NCBI GenBank assembly: GCA_050084515.1
Contig: CM114275.1
Coordinates: forward strand, 4,774,001 to 4,838,000
Source of the DNA: Blasia pusilla
Lineage: Eukaryota; Marchantiophyta; Marchantiopsida; Blasiales
Direction: 5' to 3'
DNA: 64,000 nt
Shown here: positions 1 through 12,390 of the stretch, one piece after another
Position numbering within the stretch: the first letter of the stretch is position 1
How the letters are laid out: every line of letters starts with the position of its first letter
Translations under genes and position numbers: made by a program
The notes under the pieces: generated by a model
Told to the model about the DNA's origin: nothing
The model's input: only the letters and a program-made list of their open reading frames with translations
Database searches by the model: none

Positions 1-391
1 GACAAACCCACCTTCCAGTAGGAACAACATCCATACGTGGAGTCAAACACATCATGTGCCAACCCCTAGAACACTGATCACACACCATCACACGGGCTGC
101 GTTACCAGCAGACCCACACAACATGCACCTCAAGCTAGCACGTATCATGGCTAAGCTTGGGTCAACAGTACCATCCACATTTGGAAGATGACATGGTGCA
201 CAATTACACACATGGTCCTTCCAAACAACTCCATCACGACCCTCCAACATGAGAACTCCAGAAGCTAACACCTCGCGCACTCGTAAAATAGTGCGGCCTG
301 CCGTCACATCCAAGGTTGTTGGTGCAATCTGCTGCAAATAGACATAGTCCCCCACATGGAACCTACAAATTGATGGTTGATAACCTCCATC
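1..391 (-). pseudogene. Gypsy integrase C-terminus fused to a PHD-like zinc finger (partial)
   Basis: The reverse strand is open from about 391 to the window edge with no stop. It begins with an integrase C-terminal module (HVGDYVYL, later GRDGVV, then NCAPCHLPN). The same frame then runs into a cysteine/histidine cluster at about 150-1: CMLC, 11 residues, CDQC, 4 residues, H, 2 residues, C (GWHMMC), then about 14 residues with VPTGRW and another Cys. This is the spacing of a PHD finger (C4-H-C3); the last Cys falls off the edge. I infer a Gypsy-class polyprotein whose integrase ends in a chromatin-reading type of finger instead of a chromodomain. The integrase catalytic core is missing upstream, so this copy is dead as a transposon. 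Histone binding is not shown by sequence alone. Confidence 0.75.
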
Positions 392-434
392 TCATGGCTA
401 AGCTTGGGTCAACAGTACCATCCACATTTGGAAG
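145..434. repeat. 43-bp exact direct repeat (145-187 and 392-434)
   Basis: The same 43 bases, starting TCATGGCTAAGCTTGGG, occur at 145-187 and 392-434. The left copy lies in its natural place in the integrase reading frame (the HLPNVDGTVDPSLAM stretch). The right copy sits exactly at the junction between the RT fragment and the integrase fragment, as a filler duplication at a deletion breakpoint. Confidence 0.9.
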
Positions 435-436
435 CG

Positions 437-985
437 GTCACCAATAATCTCCAAAAATCTGCCTATTTGTCTAGTTGCCATGCACATCCTTCTTGGCGGG
501 CATAATAGTGGCAGATGTTTAGTCCCCATGCAACATCTCCACTAGTCTTGCTCCAACCAAGTCATGGCTCTTGCTCTGAATGAGAGCCCTCTCCATATCA
601 GAACATGTTGGATTGTTGAAAGATTGGCGTGTCGCTAGATAACTCAATGTGGATCTCTAGACTCTTCAACGTACCCAAATCTTGCATGTTGAATGCAAAA
701 CAACTCCTATAACTCCTTAGGAACTGATATATCCGATGCCGCTCTCCTCTTGTCAACTTAGGGCCCAGATCTACCTCCCAAGTCTCCATCGTGACTACGG
801 TAGGACCCTTAGGCGCGGGTATCGATGGTTGCTATGGTGCAACCCCATCTCGGACAAGAGAACTCTACTGCTTCACTACAGCCAACTCCAAAATCTCATC
901 TCCTCTACATGCAATACCCAAAACTACGCTCGATATTGTGGCTTTCATCTCTCGGCATATCTACAAAATATCCCAAGAAGTTTAG
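437..985 (-). pseudogene. Gypsy polyprotein remnant: protease-RT linker and start of reverse transcriptase
   Basis: Reading leftward, 789-598 gives a linker typical of Ty3/Gypsy between protease and RT (LGPKLTRGERHRIYQFL, then FAFNMQDLGTLK). The frame then shifts and continues with the RT N-terminal motifs ERALIQSKSHDLV, ATIMPAKKDVHGN and a decayed GDY motif near 440-455. In-frame TAG and TGA stops replace expected Trp or Arg codons. RT is cut at about 437 and joined directly to integrase C-terminal sequence, so most of RT, RNase H and the integrase core are deleted. Protease itself is not recognisable in 800-985. This is a dead retrotransposon remnant. Confidence 0.7.
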
Positions 986-1021
986 GGGTATCTTTCTCGA
1001 TCACTCCTGATAGGCCGATCA

Positions 1022-1145
1022 TTGGAGATATTTTTTATCTTCTTATCTTGATGTTTGGATGCCATGATTAAGCATGGGATCATGTGTGTTTTTGTGTATG
1101 TTCGGTGACAACAATGTATTTTGTGTAGCGATGTGTATGCGCACA
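1022..1145 (+). repeat. Dispersed ~130-bp module, copy 1
   Basis: Begins TTGGAGATATTTT, contains TGTTTGGATGCCATGA, a GT-rich stretch, and ends near GTAGCGATGTGTATGCGCAC. Diverged copies lie at 42,350-42,483 (reverse), 46,784-46,912 (forward) and 63,215-63,300 (reverse, partial). It is probably an end of an LTR or a non-autonomous element; no reading frame is conserved between copies. Confidence 0.65.
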
Positions 1146-3252
1146 AAAAAGCCAATCTTTGTTGGCTTGGGCGCTCCTCAATATCTAATCTGCATTTTTT
1201 CATGCTCTTCCACATCAAACAGTACCATTTTTTGAGACGTCTGCTCAAGCTTGTGTCTTGCGTTCTGCACCTCACACTTCCTTTTGGAGACGTTGACAGA
1301 TTTTGATCCTAGTGTGAGCCCACTATAGCTTTGATGTTTCGCATTTGCACATATTTTGTTATGAGGGGAGTGAAAAAAGTTGAAGGGAGAAGACATATTG
1401 AAATATGTGCACGCACATTAAAAAGAGAGGTAAATCCACTTACAAAATCTTTTAGGATAAAGCATTCACAGAGATGTTAAAAAACTATGTAAGATAGTCC
1501 TCCTACTAATAAGCGAGGCGTATGAAGAAACGCCCCTATGAAAACCTCTAAATCATGATTCATTGTATAGTCTTCTACAAGAGATAACACGTTGCCGTTG
1601 GAAGGAGAGTTAAGAGTTTCCAAAAGTCCAAAAGTGCCACTATTTCTACACTTGGAATTGCAAGAGAAAGAGGCTCTAATGCTCGAGCTACACAGAAAAA
1701 CTCATTGACTTGCCCCAAAACTAGGCTATGTCAAAGGAGATGTGGTCTTCAATGCTTTCCATGAATTTTTCTTTTTAGGGGGATATGATTTTTTGTGCCG
1801 ATTTATTTATTTTTTCTGGTTGAAGGACGAGTGGGGGCTAGTATGTGTGCCTACGTTGACTAGCAAGGAGGATCCTTTCTCCTCCTCAGTTCGTGTTAGA
1901 GGAAGAAATGACATTTTGGAGGACCTCTCCGATAAGAAGGATGGTTACATCTTTCTTCCATCTTTTGACTCGTTTGATTGAAAAATCAGATCATTTGAAT
2001 GGAAAATTTTTCATTCGTGTGAATTCAATTCAGAAATTAAAAAAATTGCGAATTTTGTTGTGTTTCCGACGTCCTTGCAAGAATGAAACCTCAAAAGAAA
2101 TGGAAAGAAAAGAAAAACCCAAAGTTGAAACTTGAGAGGGTACCAACAAATCAAGTTTGGGGTTGAAAAGATTCGAATAAAAATATGTACTATTAAGAGA
2201 GAATGTGTTTACACAATCCCTCCCAGGGTCCGAGTAGTTTTTTCGAGAGAATCGGTACATTTCCGGTCTATAGAGAGCAAGAGGATACATTTTGAAAATT
2301 TTCTAGTTCTAGCTATTTTGATACAAATACAAAGGACATCATTTATATTCCTTCGTTTTTTGGAAAACTAAAACGGAAATTTTGAAATTCATCCGGCCAG
2401 GTCAACACGTAACCCCGCTTCTCCCCATTCATTGATTCCTTGTTCCCCTCTTGAAACATGTCCTTTGAGGACTCCTCTACTTGATATCTGGAATTTTAAA
2501 AAGAGGAGTTAAAGTAAGAAAGAATGAATCTAAATTTAGAGATGAATAAGGAGAGAGGGGATGACCCTCGAAAGAAAAGGAGGAAAGACATAATATTTGA
2601 AAAAAAAATTAGGTCTAATCCTATGTCGAGCTCGAGTATCTTGCTAGGAAAATAAACTAGTGGGCAGCCCGTGTCATGCACGGGAGTGAAGGCACTAATC
2701 ATGTTGAACACTAAATCATTTTCTCATTGTTCTTAGTTCTTAGAGAGGGGAACATTTTTCTTGGTGTTCGATTAGCAAATGTCAACAAAAAATATTTACA
2801 AATAAAAGGAACTCTCCAATTATAATACTTATATCTAATAAACCTCACATGTCCTCCTTTTAAAATCCCAACTCCATTTGGAATGGGAAAGTTATTTAAT
2901 TTGTTTTGTATTCGGTGTGAGTTTTCTTTTGTCGTTCACTTTTAATCGGAGATGCCTGTGGACACAGATTGAGCATAAAGCAAGGAAGGATAAATGCACG
3001 GAGAGATGCAACGGGCCCCGTGAACATGGCGTGGCCTATCCGGATCGAACCAATCGGAGCTTTTTGCGAAGATCCCGTGGAGTAAGTGAGAGCGCGGCAC
3101 GCAGATAACAAAATCATAGAGAACGAACAGGCACAAGGAAGCAGAGAGAAAATTGCGGGGCTTGGGCATTTGCTATGGCTGTTCCCGCTTCCGTTATCCA
3201 GTGATAGGCAGACCGAATTTGTGGATTGAGTTGTGTGACACTAGAGCGCAGA
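1146..3252. other. Intergenic, AT-rich, no supported gene
   Basis: No gene supported. Two short overlapping frames at 1,742-2,135 and one at 2,132-2,371 read like diverged coding sequence (basic, Phe/Ile-rich) but I recognise no family. The last few hundred bases become more GC-rich and presumably hold the promoter and leader of the gene starting at 3,253; I see no convincing TATA box. Confidence 0.4.
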
Positions 3253-6200
3253 ATGGCGACACTGCAGCTGAGCGCGGTGAATTCTGGATCCGTCGCGTGT
3301 AGCGTAGTCACAAGAGCTGCGGCTCAACATGCGGAGCTCGCCAGAGGCAGGTCGGCATTGCAGTCCGCCTTTCGACGTGGGAATGCTCCTCGCATTTCGC
3401 TGTCTGGTGAGTGGAGCTCGTCTGAAGCATTTCTGGTGGAACGAGAACAGTCGGAGGCTTCCTTTGGAGTACTGAGCGGGAGGTGGAGTAAATGTAGTGT
3501 AGTTGTGGGAGCTTGAAGCAGCTGACTGTCGTGGAAGAATCGAAACGCACAAGTTTGTGTCTCCCCTGGCCAATAGAGTCCGCTTGCGCTCAGTTTCATT
3601 CCCAGATGCAGATATGGAAATTCCATCTTTCTTGTTCAGCGCTGAGCAGCAAATTTCTGGATAGAGTGTGATCATGAGCAGTTTGCCTCCGTAGATCATG
3701 ATCCGGAATTCCTCTTTGAACCCTGTGACGAAATCAATGCAGTACTGTAGAGTCTCCGAGTTAATGAACTGTTCATTTTATTGAAACGCCTGTTTGGTTT
3801 AACCTGAACAAAGGGCGTTGGGGACAGAGGGTTTTCTCAGGCGGGATCATAGAGATGGGGGTTCGCAAGAAGCCTGCTAACCTTAGAGTGGGCTCCAGAT
3901 CTTGAACCGCTGGGTAAGCGGAATGAATGACATTGTGCAGGAGCAGGGCAGCCTAAGTGGGCGAGGGAGTTGATGAGTTTCTTCGTACACGCTGAGATTG
4001 AAAATTCGTGTGCAGAGGACGTGTTTTAGAAAATTTCTGTGACTTGGGCAGGTGTTTGTAAGGTTGTTTCGGATCTCTGTCTCTAGGTGTTACAAATGTG
4101 TAGGTTTCATGTACTTTAGAGCCTCATTCTAGAAGTCGAGGTTTTGTGCAGAAGTTGGCAGGTCTGTCAGGCAATCAGCCAAGAGAGCAGTGGTACGAAG
4201 CCATACGGAGACGGCAGAGGTGGCTGTGAGTCGCACAGATTGCCCATCTGTGAAAGAGGAGATTAGCTCTTCGACTTTCGAAAGTGTGGACATTCGTGTC
4301 GGATTGATTGTGAGTACTGGTTACCTCCAAATCTGCTGTGGCAGCTTTTTGATGGCCCTCTTCGCGAAATGCTTGGAAGAGGAATGTTGGTGGAAAGTAT
4401 TCTCAAATTCGAGTGTGGTGGGATTAGCCTATTAACGTTTTAACACATGAATCAGAGGCTCTCTACCTCGGAACTGACGGGAAATTGCAAGGAAATAAAA
4501 TTTCCTGCTGTCTGTGATTTAGTTCCCATTGTAAGAAACCAAGTCTACTGGGTTCTTACACGGCAATTCTCCCTGCATTGCAAGCAGTGCAGAAAGTCTT
4601 CGTTTTGTACACCTCCCATTCGCCAAGTCACACTACTGGATGGAGAGTTTCGCAACATTCTTATTCAGCTTCCTCGAAGCCCTTGTTAGGCAGCCTGTGA
4701 AGGTGGATAAAATGAAACCCGCGTACCTGATCCATGAGTAAAATGTGGCTGCCCGTGGAGTTTATTGCGAAGCGAATGACAGATCTCTTGAGGCTTGCGC
4801 TTACCATTGTATGCAGGAAGGGAGGCTGTCACTCACCCTTTCAAGTTTTTCTGTGTCTGTGCTTTACTGCAGACGGATGCCAAAAGCGTTCATGATCCGG
4901 AAATGTCTGCCAAGCGAGGACAGCCCACTCTCAGTCGGAGGCATCTCCAACTTACGGTAACCTCTGCATTCAGCTAGTTTTTTACACTCACGTGTGCATA
5001 TGGACTGGGGAAATTCAGATTGATAATTTTTCCACTAGAAGACATAGAAGTGGCTGTAGTTTAGTGGTAAGAATTCCACGTTGTGGCCGTGGAGACCTGG
5101 GCTCGAATCCCAGCAGCCACACGTTTTGTTCCTTTGCTTAGTCGGTGTTTATGAATGAGATCTACACACTGCAATACTCTCTTAGGGGATTGGAGTATAT
5201 CTATCGTGCGGTGGGGGAAAGATCTTAGAATAAAAACCTTCCTGAGCGACTTGGAAATTCGACTTCTTGAGTATTCTTCGGTAAATGGATGACTTAAGTC
5301 AGGTCGCGAGACTAAATTTTAAGTGTGAAATGCCTCCTCACGAGTTATCCATAGAGAGTTGCTGCGTTTTTCCATACCTGATTTATTTTTGCTAGTCCTA
5401 CATAGCTCACCTAAAACCCCACTAAGGAGTGTTCTTCTTTTAGACTGGTTCACTTCTTTGAGTAAGTGTGAACTTCCATTCCTTACGAGTTCTCCCTACA
5501 TAGGTGATGCGTTCCTCCATCCCTGATTTATTTTTACTTGCCCGACATAGCCCACACAATATATTGGACTAGAACTCTATTGAGAAGCGTTTCCTTCTTT
5601 TACAAGTGTTCACTTCTTTTAGTAAGTGTAGATCTTTCTTTCTTTTTTTCAAATGTGAGGGCCATCTCCTATATGCTATGTTTCCATAGGTGATGAATTG
5701 AGAAACTGAGAAAGGTGACGCTAGCAGGTGAGTGAGAAGGTAGTAGAAAAAGCAGGTTCGTTCCTATGCTCTTCAAAACGGACCGCATAGTCTTGTAAGG
5801 CGATCGTAGTAAGCTTGTGTGAATGCGCAGGTCGATATTGGATGTGAAGAAAGGACCGTGGTGTCCGAGTGCAAGTATGTAATGGACGTGGAAGATGCTG
5901 TGGGAAAGAAAGTTCTATTTGTTGCCAACGTCCCTCCGACAGAGCTTTTCGGCATCCGCAGCCACGGTAATTCTCGTGCCTTAATATCTCGACTATCTTC
6001 CAATCCGACTATGAAATCAGACGGGAAAGTCCAATCTGTGTTATTTCTCTGCATCAAATTCTCGTCTCGGCTCCAAGTTACCCTGCCAGTTTCCTGTCTT
6101 GGAACATTCTCACGAATCTTGTCCCTCTGACCCAGATCGATTCGCGTTTGTGCAAGGAATGGGAAATGTAGCCTTGAGAATTCGAATTTATAGTTATGGT

Positions 6201-6590
6201 CAGACATGCCTTATGAATCAGAAGAGTCTCGGTGTGTTTCGTGATATTCTCATATTCTCTGCATACAAACCAGTTTGCGATTCGTTCGCGTTTCTTCAAG
6301 GACGAGAACGTTGTAGCCTTACAAATTCGAAGTCATAGTTATAGTCAGACATACCTTGTGAATCGGCGGAGTCTTGGTGTGTTTCATGATGTTATTGTTT
6401 TATCTGCATATAAACCATTTTGCGATTCGTTGAGTGGCCTAACGTTGTACTTCCGCGTGCGTCAGGGCTGGTGCTTACTGGCTTCAATTACGATCCTACT
6501 CCCATGCCCAGAAGCTTCAAGGTCACTCTGCCTGGTCTAGGTCGACTTCCACCAGGATCAGAAATCAAAGGTGCTCGCGTTCCACGATGA
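3253..6590 (+). CDS. Organelle-targeted tRNA-binding OB-fold protein (Trbp111/EMAPII/CsaA-like), five exons
   Basis: Proposed exons: 3253-3406, 4152-4309, 4873-4956, 5831-5966, 6466-6590. All junctions are GT-AG and phases agree (1, 0, 0, 1), giving 218 residues with stop TGA at 6588. Exon 1 (MATLQLSAVNSGS...) is rich in Ser, Ala and Arg and poor in acidic residues, like a plastid or mitochondrial transit peptide. Exon 2 ends in ESVDIRVGLI, the start of the tRNA-binding domain (family: DIRVGKIV). Exon 4 gives VDIGCEERTVVSECKYV and KKVLFVANVPPTELFGIRSHG, matching the family ...DVGEE.RTVVSGL..Y...KV.VL.NL....MRG..S. Exon 5 ends at the usual C-terminus of a stand-alone Trbp111-like domain (LPPGSEIKG then stop). 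Exon 3 is the weak part: 28 residues, with only HDPE resembling the family's HP.ADSLY motif. Known relatives bind tRNA structure or assist aminoacyl-tRNA synthetases; that role is inferred. A tRNA-His gene lies in intron 3. Confidence 0.7.
5050..5121 (+). tRNA. tRNA-His (GTG anticodon)
   Basis: Complete cloverleaf of 72 bases: acceptor GTGGCTG (5050-5056) pairs with CAGCCAC (5114-5120), discriminator A at 5121; anticodon stem CCACG/CGTGG around loop TTGTGGC with anticodon GTG at 5083-5085; T-stem CTGGG/CCCAG. Internal pol III boxes are present (A box TAGTTTAGTGG at 5057-5067, B box GGCTCGAATCC at 5100-5110), and a TTTT terminator follows at 5124-5127. No intron and no encoded CCA, as expected for a nuclear gene; the extra 5' G is added after transcription in eukaryotes. 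It lies in sense orientation inside intron 3 of the tRNA-binding-protein gene. Confidence 0.97.
5355..5635. repeat. Tandem duplication inside intron 3
   Basis: Two diverged units of about 120-150 bp. Each has CCTGATTTATTTTT, then an ACATAGC block, then a TTCTTTTA...GTTCACTTCTTT...AGTAAGTGT block (about 5355-5475 and 5520-5630). The units differ by scattered substitutions and small indels, so the duplication is old. Confidence 0.75.
6141..6435. repeat. Tandem duplication inside intron 4
   Basis: Two diverged units of about 145 bp. Shared blocks include GTAGCCTT..AAATTCGAA, TATAGTTAT.GTCAGACAT, GTCT.GGTGTGTTTC.TGAT and TGCATA.AAACCA.TTTGCGATTCGTT. The second unit ends about 30 bases before the intron 4 acceptor at 6465, so the intron nearly doubled in length by this event. 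Confidence 0.8.
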
Positions 6591-7656
6591 GATTGGCGCT
6601 TTTCTCCCATTCTCCCGTATCTAAATGGAATACCACCATCAAAGCGAAGCCCCGGCTGGACGAAGGTAACTGGTCTTCACCGACACCGAATGGCACCGGA
6701 GAGCAAATGGTGAGTCAAAACCGCAAGCTCCTTCGTCAAATCTCTAGGCTACCAAATCCAATCTAGGGAAGAAGCAACGGTCGGCCGAGAGCATTAGGAT
6801 TCTGTCACTCGATATAGAGCTCTGTATCAGGAGGTGCCGTAGCGTCCCCATCATTGCTCGGATCATAAATGAAGGAACAAAATGTGGATGACCTGCGAGG
6901 TAGTTGTGAGGATTTCAAGCCCCGTCAGCACGTCGGTAAACGCAGACTTTGCTGCTTCACCGATGGATTCACGGACAATTGGTGTGAATCTGAATAGTAA
7001 TAGTGATTCTGAATCATGATAGCGCGAATCTGAATCATAACAGTTGCGCTGTGGCGTTGGCATCGATCGGAGCGCCGGAGGAAAACGCTGTTCGTAGTAG
7101 GAAGATAGATTGCATTGGAAGGAAGACTTCTTAGTGTACACAGCAATCCCTTTCGGAAAACTAGTAAAGTGATGATTACAAGATATTTGGGTGATTATTT
7201 ATTGTCGCAAAATTACATTCTTAATTATGTCCCAAATAGATTTATCTTCCACGGGATGCATCACGGGAAGATCCCACGGGCCTCCCGTGGGATCTTCCCG
7301 TCCTTCGCCGTGGGGTATTCCATAGGTATAACCGTTCTTGTTAGACGTGTACCCCTTACATCCGAATATTTCCACTTGGACACCCCTTACTCTACACGAC
7401 TACACAATGATCCACGGAGTCCGAACTGTACCGTACCTTAATGTAGAGCTGCACAATCCCCCACTTCCTTACTTCCAGCTTAGGTTGAGGTACCCTAACG
7501 CTCTAAGTCGATTCTAATTGCAGAATTTGCTGAATGCAAATTATTCTTATGGACCATAAGATGTGAATTTTTAAATTAATCATTTTGCATTTTTATGAAT
7601 CGTGCATATGTGTTAGTATTTATTCTTCATTAATATGATAGTCTCTTCTCGCGATT
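6591..7656. other. Intergenic, no supported gene
   Basis: 3' flank of the tRNA-binding gene; its polyadenylation site cannot be placed with confidence. The only clear structure is the hairpin at 7264-7300. Confidence 0.4.
7264..7300. repeat. Perfect hairpin, 17-bp arms, 3-base loop
   Basis: CGGGAAGATCCCACGGG at 7264-7280 is followed by loop CCT and its exact reverse complement at 7284-7300. A shorter partial copy (CACGGGATGCATCACGGG) lies just upstream. No T-run follows, so it does not look like a terminator. Confidence 0.9.
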
Positions 7657-7850
7657 TGTGTTCTTCGGTATTACTCCCCGTGTTAGTGAACTCTTCCGTG
7701 GCAAAACTCATGGTAAAACTCAACACCCGAAAATACTCGTTTGGTTTACTTTGCAATTCGTGTTCTTCGGTATTACTCCTTGTGTTAGTGAACTCTTCCG
7801 TGGCAAAACTCCAAACCCGAAAATACTCGTTTTGCTTACTTCTAGCTCAC
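7657..7850. repeat. Tandem duplication, two ~100-bp units
   Basis: Both units share TGTTCTTCGGTATTACTCC, then GTGTTAGTGAACTCTTCCG, then TGGCAAAACTC and CCCGAAAATACTCGTTT. The units begin near 7658 and 7768. The small open frames across them carry no known domain. Confidence 0.85.
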
Positions 7851-8242
7851 GTTGAGGATTCTTTTGTTGGCATTAGTAAGGTGTTCGTGCGATACACATA
7901 CCGGAGGTGTTTGTGCGAGGCAAGTACGAGAGAAAGTTTTTGAAGAGCTTTAGTTGGTGTATAATTTATTTTATGAAGGGATTAATTATTGCCCTTAACA
8001 TGTGAGACATTTGTTTTTTTTTCCATGTGTATGAGGGAAGTGTTTGAAAATAGGTACTCTCCAACAAAAATAATATAGATTTGGTTACTCTATCTTCTTT
8101 TACGGAAAATACACCAGGAATATTTAATTATCTTTTTCATCCAATTTTTTTCATAAGAAGTATATTAACGGAAATAAGAAATTTCAAAAGTAGGAAACAT
8201 GGAAAGAAAACCGAGACCAGATCATCGTTTGAACCTCTTTGC

Positions 8243-8317
8243 CACCACTTTGAAGACCAAATTATAGACCAAATTATTGAAGTGGTGTCTATAGACACCA
8301 CTTTGAAGACCAAATTG
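8243..8317. repeat. 24-bp perfect palindrome within a 21-bp direct repeat
   Basis: Positions 8280-8303 are self-complementary (AAGTGGTGTC TATAGACACCACTT read continuously). The 21 bases CACCACTTTGAAGACCAAATT occur at 8243-8263 and again at 8297-8317, so the palindrome arose with a local direct duplication. Confidence 0.85.
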
Positions 8318-10883
<2,566 letters not shown>

Positions 10884-10957
10884 GTGCATGTTGCGGCCTT
10901 GCTCGACTCAGACGTGGCTTGGTCGCTCACAATAGTCAAAGAATTTGAGAGCACTTA

Positions 10958-11042
10958 GATCCAGCTTGTTCAACTGAGATATAGCTTGCTCGACGTGGAT
11001 CGAGCTTGTTCAACTGAGACATAGCTTGCTCGACGTAGAAGT
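10958..11042. repeat. Two ~40-bp tandem units
   Basis: Units share AGCTTGTTCAACTGAGA, then ATAGCTTGCTCGACGT. They directly follow the CT microsatellite. Confidence 0.75.
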
Positions 11043-11144
11043 AGATGGCTTCCTTCACCTACAAACGTGATCAAGAGTAACTTGCGTCTCTGCCCGATCT
11101 CGAGAGACGTACTCGCCGGAGTACTCTAGTCAGAAGATATTCCA

Positions 11145-11467
11145 AGTGAGAGACGTATTCGCCGAATCTCATCCTCGATTCGCCGTCACTCCTAGCCGAT
11201 TATGTTATGATTTCAGGCTCTGTATTCCATAACCTCACCCCTGAATCATGTCCAGGTTTGCCGACCATCGTCTAAACCTGTTCGAGTTTCTAAAATTATG
11301 GGTTGCTTAACACTCAGTAATGGAGCCTCCAGGACCTCTACGGCACACTCCGAGTGAGAGCGAATGAGCTTGAGAAAGAGAGACGTACTCGCCGAATCTC
11401 ATCCTCGATTCGCCGTCACTCCCAGCTGATTATGTTTTGATTTTAGGCTCTGTATTCCATAACCTGT
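11145..11467. repeat. ~88-bp direct repeat (about 11,145-11,233 and 11,378-11,466)
   Basis: Both copies run from GAGAGACGTA.TCGCCGAATC through ATTCGCCGTCACTCC to GGCTCTGTATTCCATAACC, with only a few differences. A partial third GAGACGTACTCGCCG lies near 11,103. Confidence 0.8.
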
Positions 11468-12390
11468 CCCGCCCACACTAGTACACTACACAAACGAGTG
11501 CAAGCACAATAATAAGTCTACTGGTCCTTGTGCATCGCTTGCACAATGACGTATCCAAAGCTTCGATTCGATTATCATGTTTCCAAAGCTCTAGAACAGG
11601 GTTCGGGGAGTTTTTGTGGGACCCGGTACATAACCAGGAATGGTAAATCGGAAACGGAAATTCCGGTTTTTGAACCAGTTTTTAGATACGAAATACAAAG
11701 AGCGGTCTCAAATCCAACCGGTTTTTTGTAGGCAACTTTAAAATTAATTGGAAATTCTCAGATTTAATCGGCTAGCCTTACTCGTAACCCCGGATCTCCC
11801 CGATCATTGCTCTGGAAGCGGCGGTGAAATCAATCTTAATTATATTGCTGTCCATGTATCGTGGATGTGCAGGAAGATATCCAGCTTCTTCCCACCATAT
11901 GTTTTCATGCTTATCGTTCCCAATTGCCAGGGTCCGCATATTTCCATGTAAATCATCGCCCAATTTGACACAGCTAGCTATAGGCCATAGGATAGTTTTA
12001 TGGAATTTGCTTGATGAATATCGAATGATTAACCAAGCGGTTGCAAGGACTTCTGGATTTATTTCAGAAATTGTAGCAATTTTCGTTCTTATGAGCGCGC
12101 CTCTTATGAGTCACCCTGGCCATACTGCTCAAAACTTATCGCAAGCTGCAAACATTCTGTAATAATCCGTGTGGATAATGAATCCATCGCAAAGTTCTAA
12201 GTGTAGTTGATTCTGAAGTGATATTTTCCGTAGGTTCCTTTGCGATTGGGTAGGATGGGAATTTTTCGTAGGTTCCTTTGCGATCCGAGGATGGGAAGTT
12301 ACATTCTTGTGAACCGTGGGAGCTGCCTTCCCCAGGCTTACTACAATATGTCATATACTACTGTAGCTACCCTGGGCCCGAGATGAAACC
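11468..12390. other. Intergenic or 3' flank, no supported gene
   Basis: Short open frames only. The right part (12,140-12,390) may be the 3' untranslated region of the CBS-protein fragment transcribed leftward. A near-repeat TTTTCCGTAGGTTCCTTTGCGAT occurs twice at about 12,225 and 12,258. Confidence 0.4.

Noticed and set aside
3241-3699. 152-codon reverse frame over exon 1 of the tRNA-binding gene
   Set aside because: The forward strand has a transit peptide, correct donor site and matching phase to later exons; the reverse frame has no domain.
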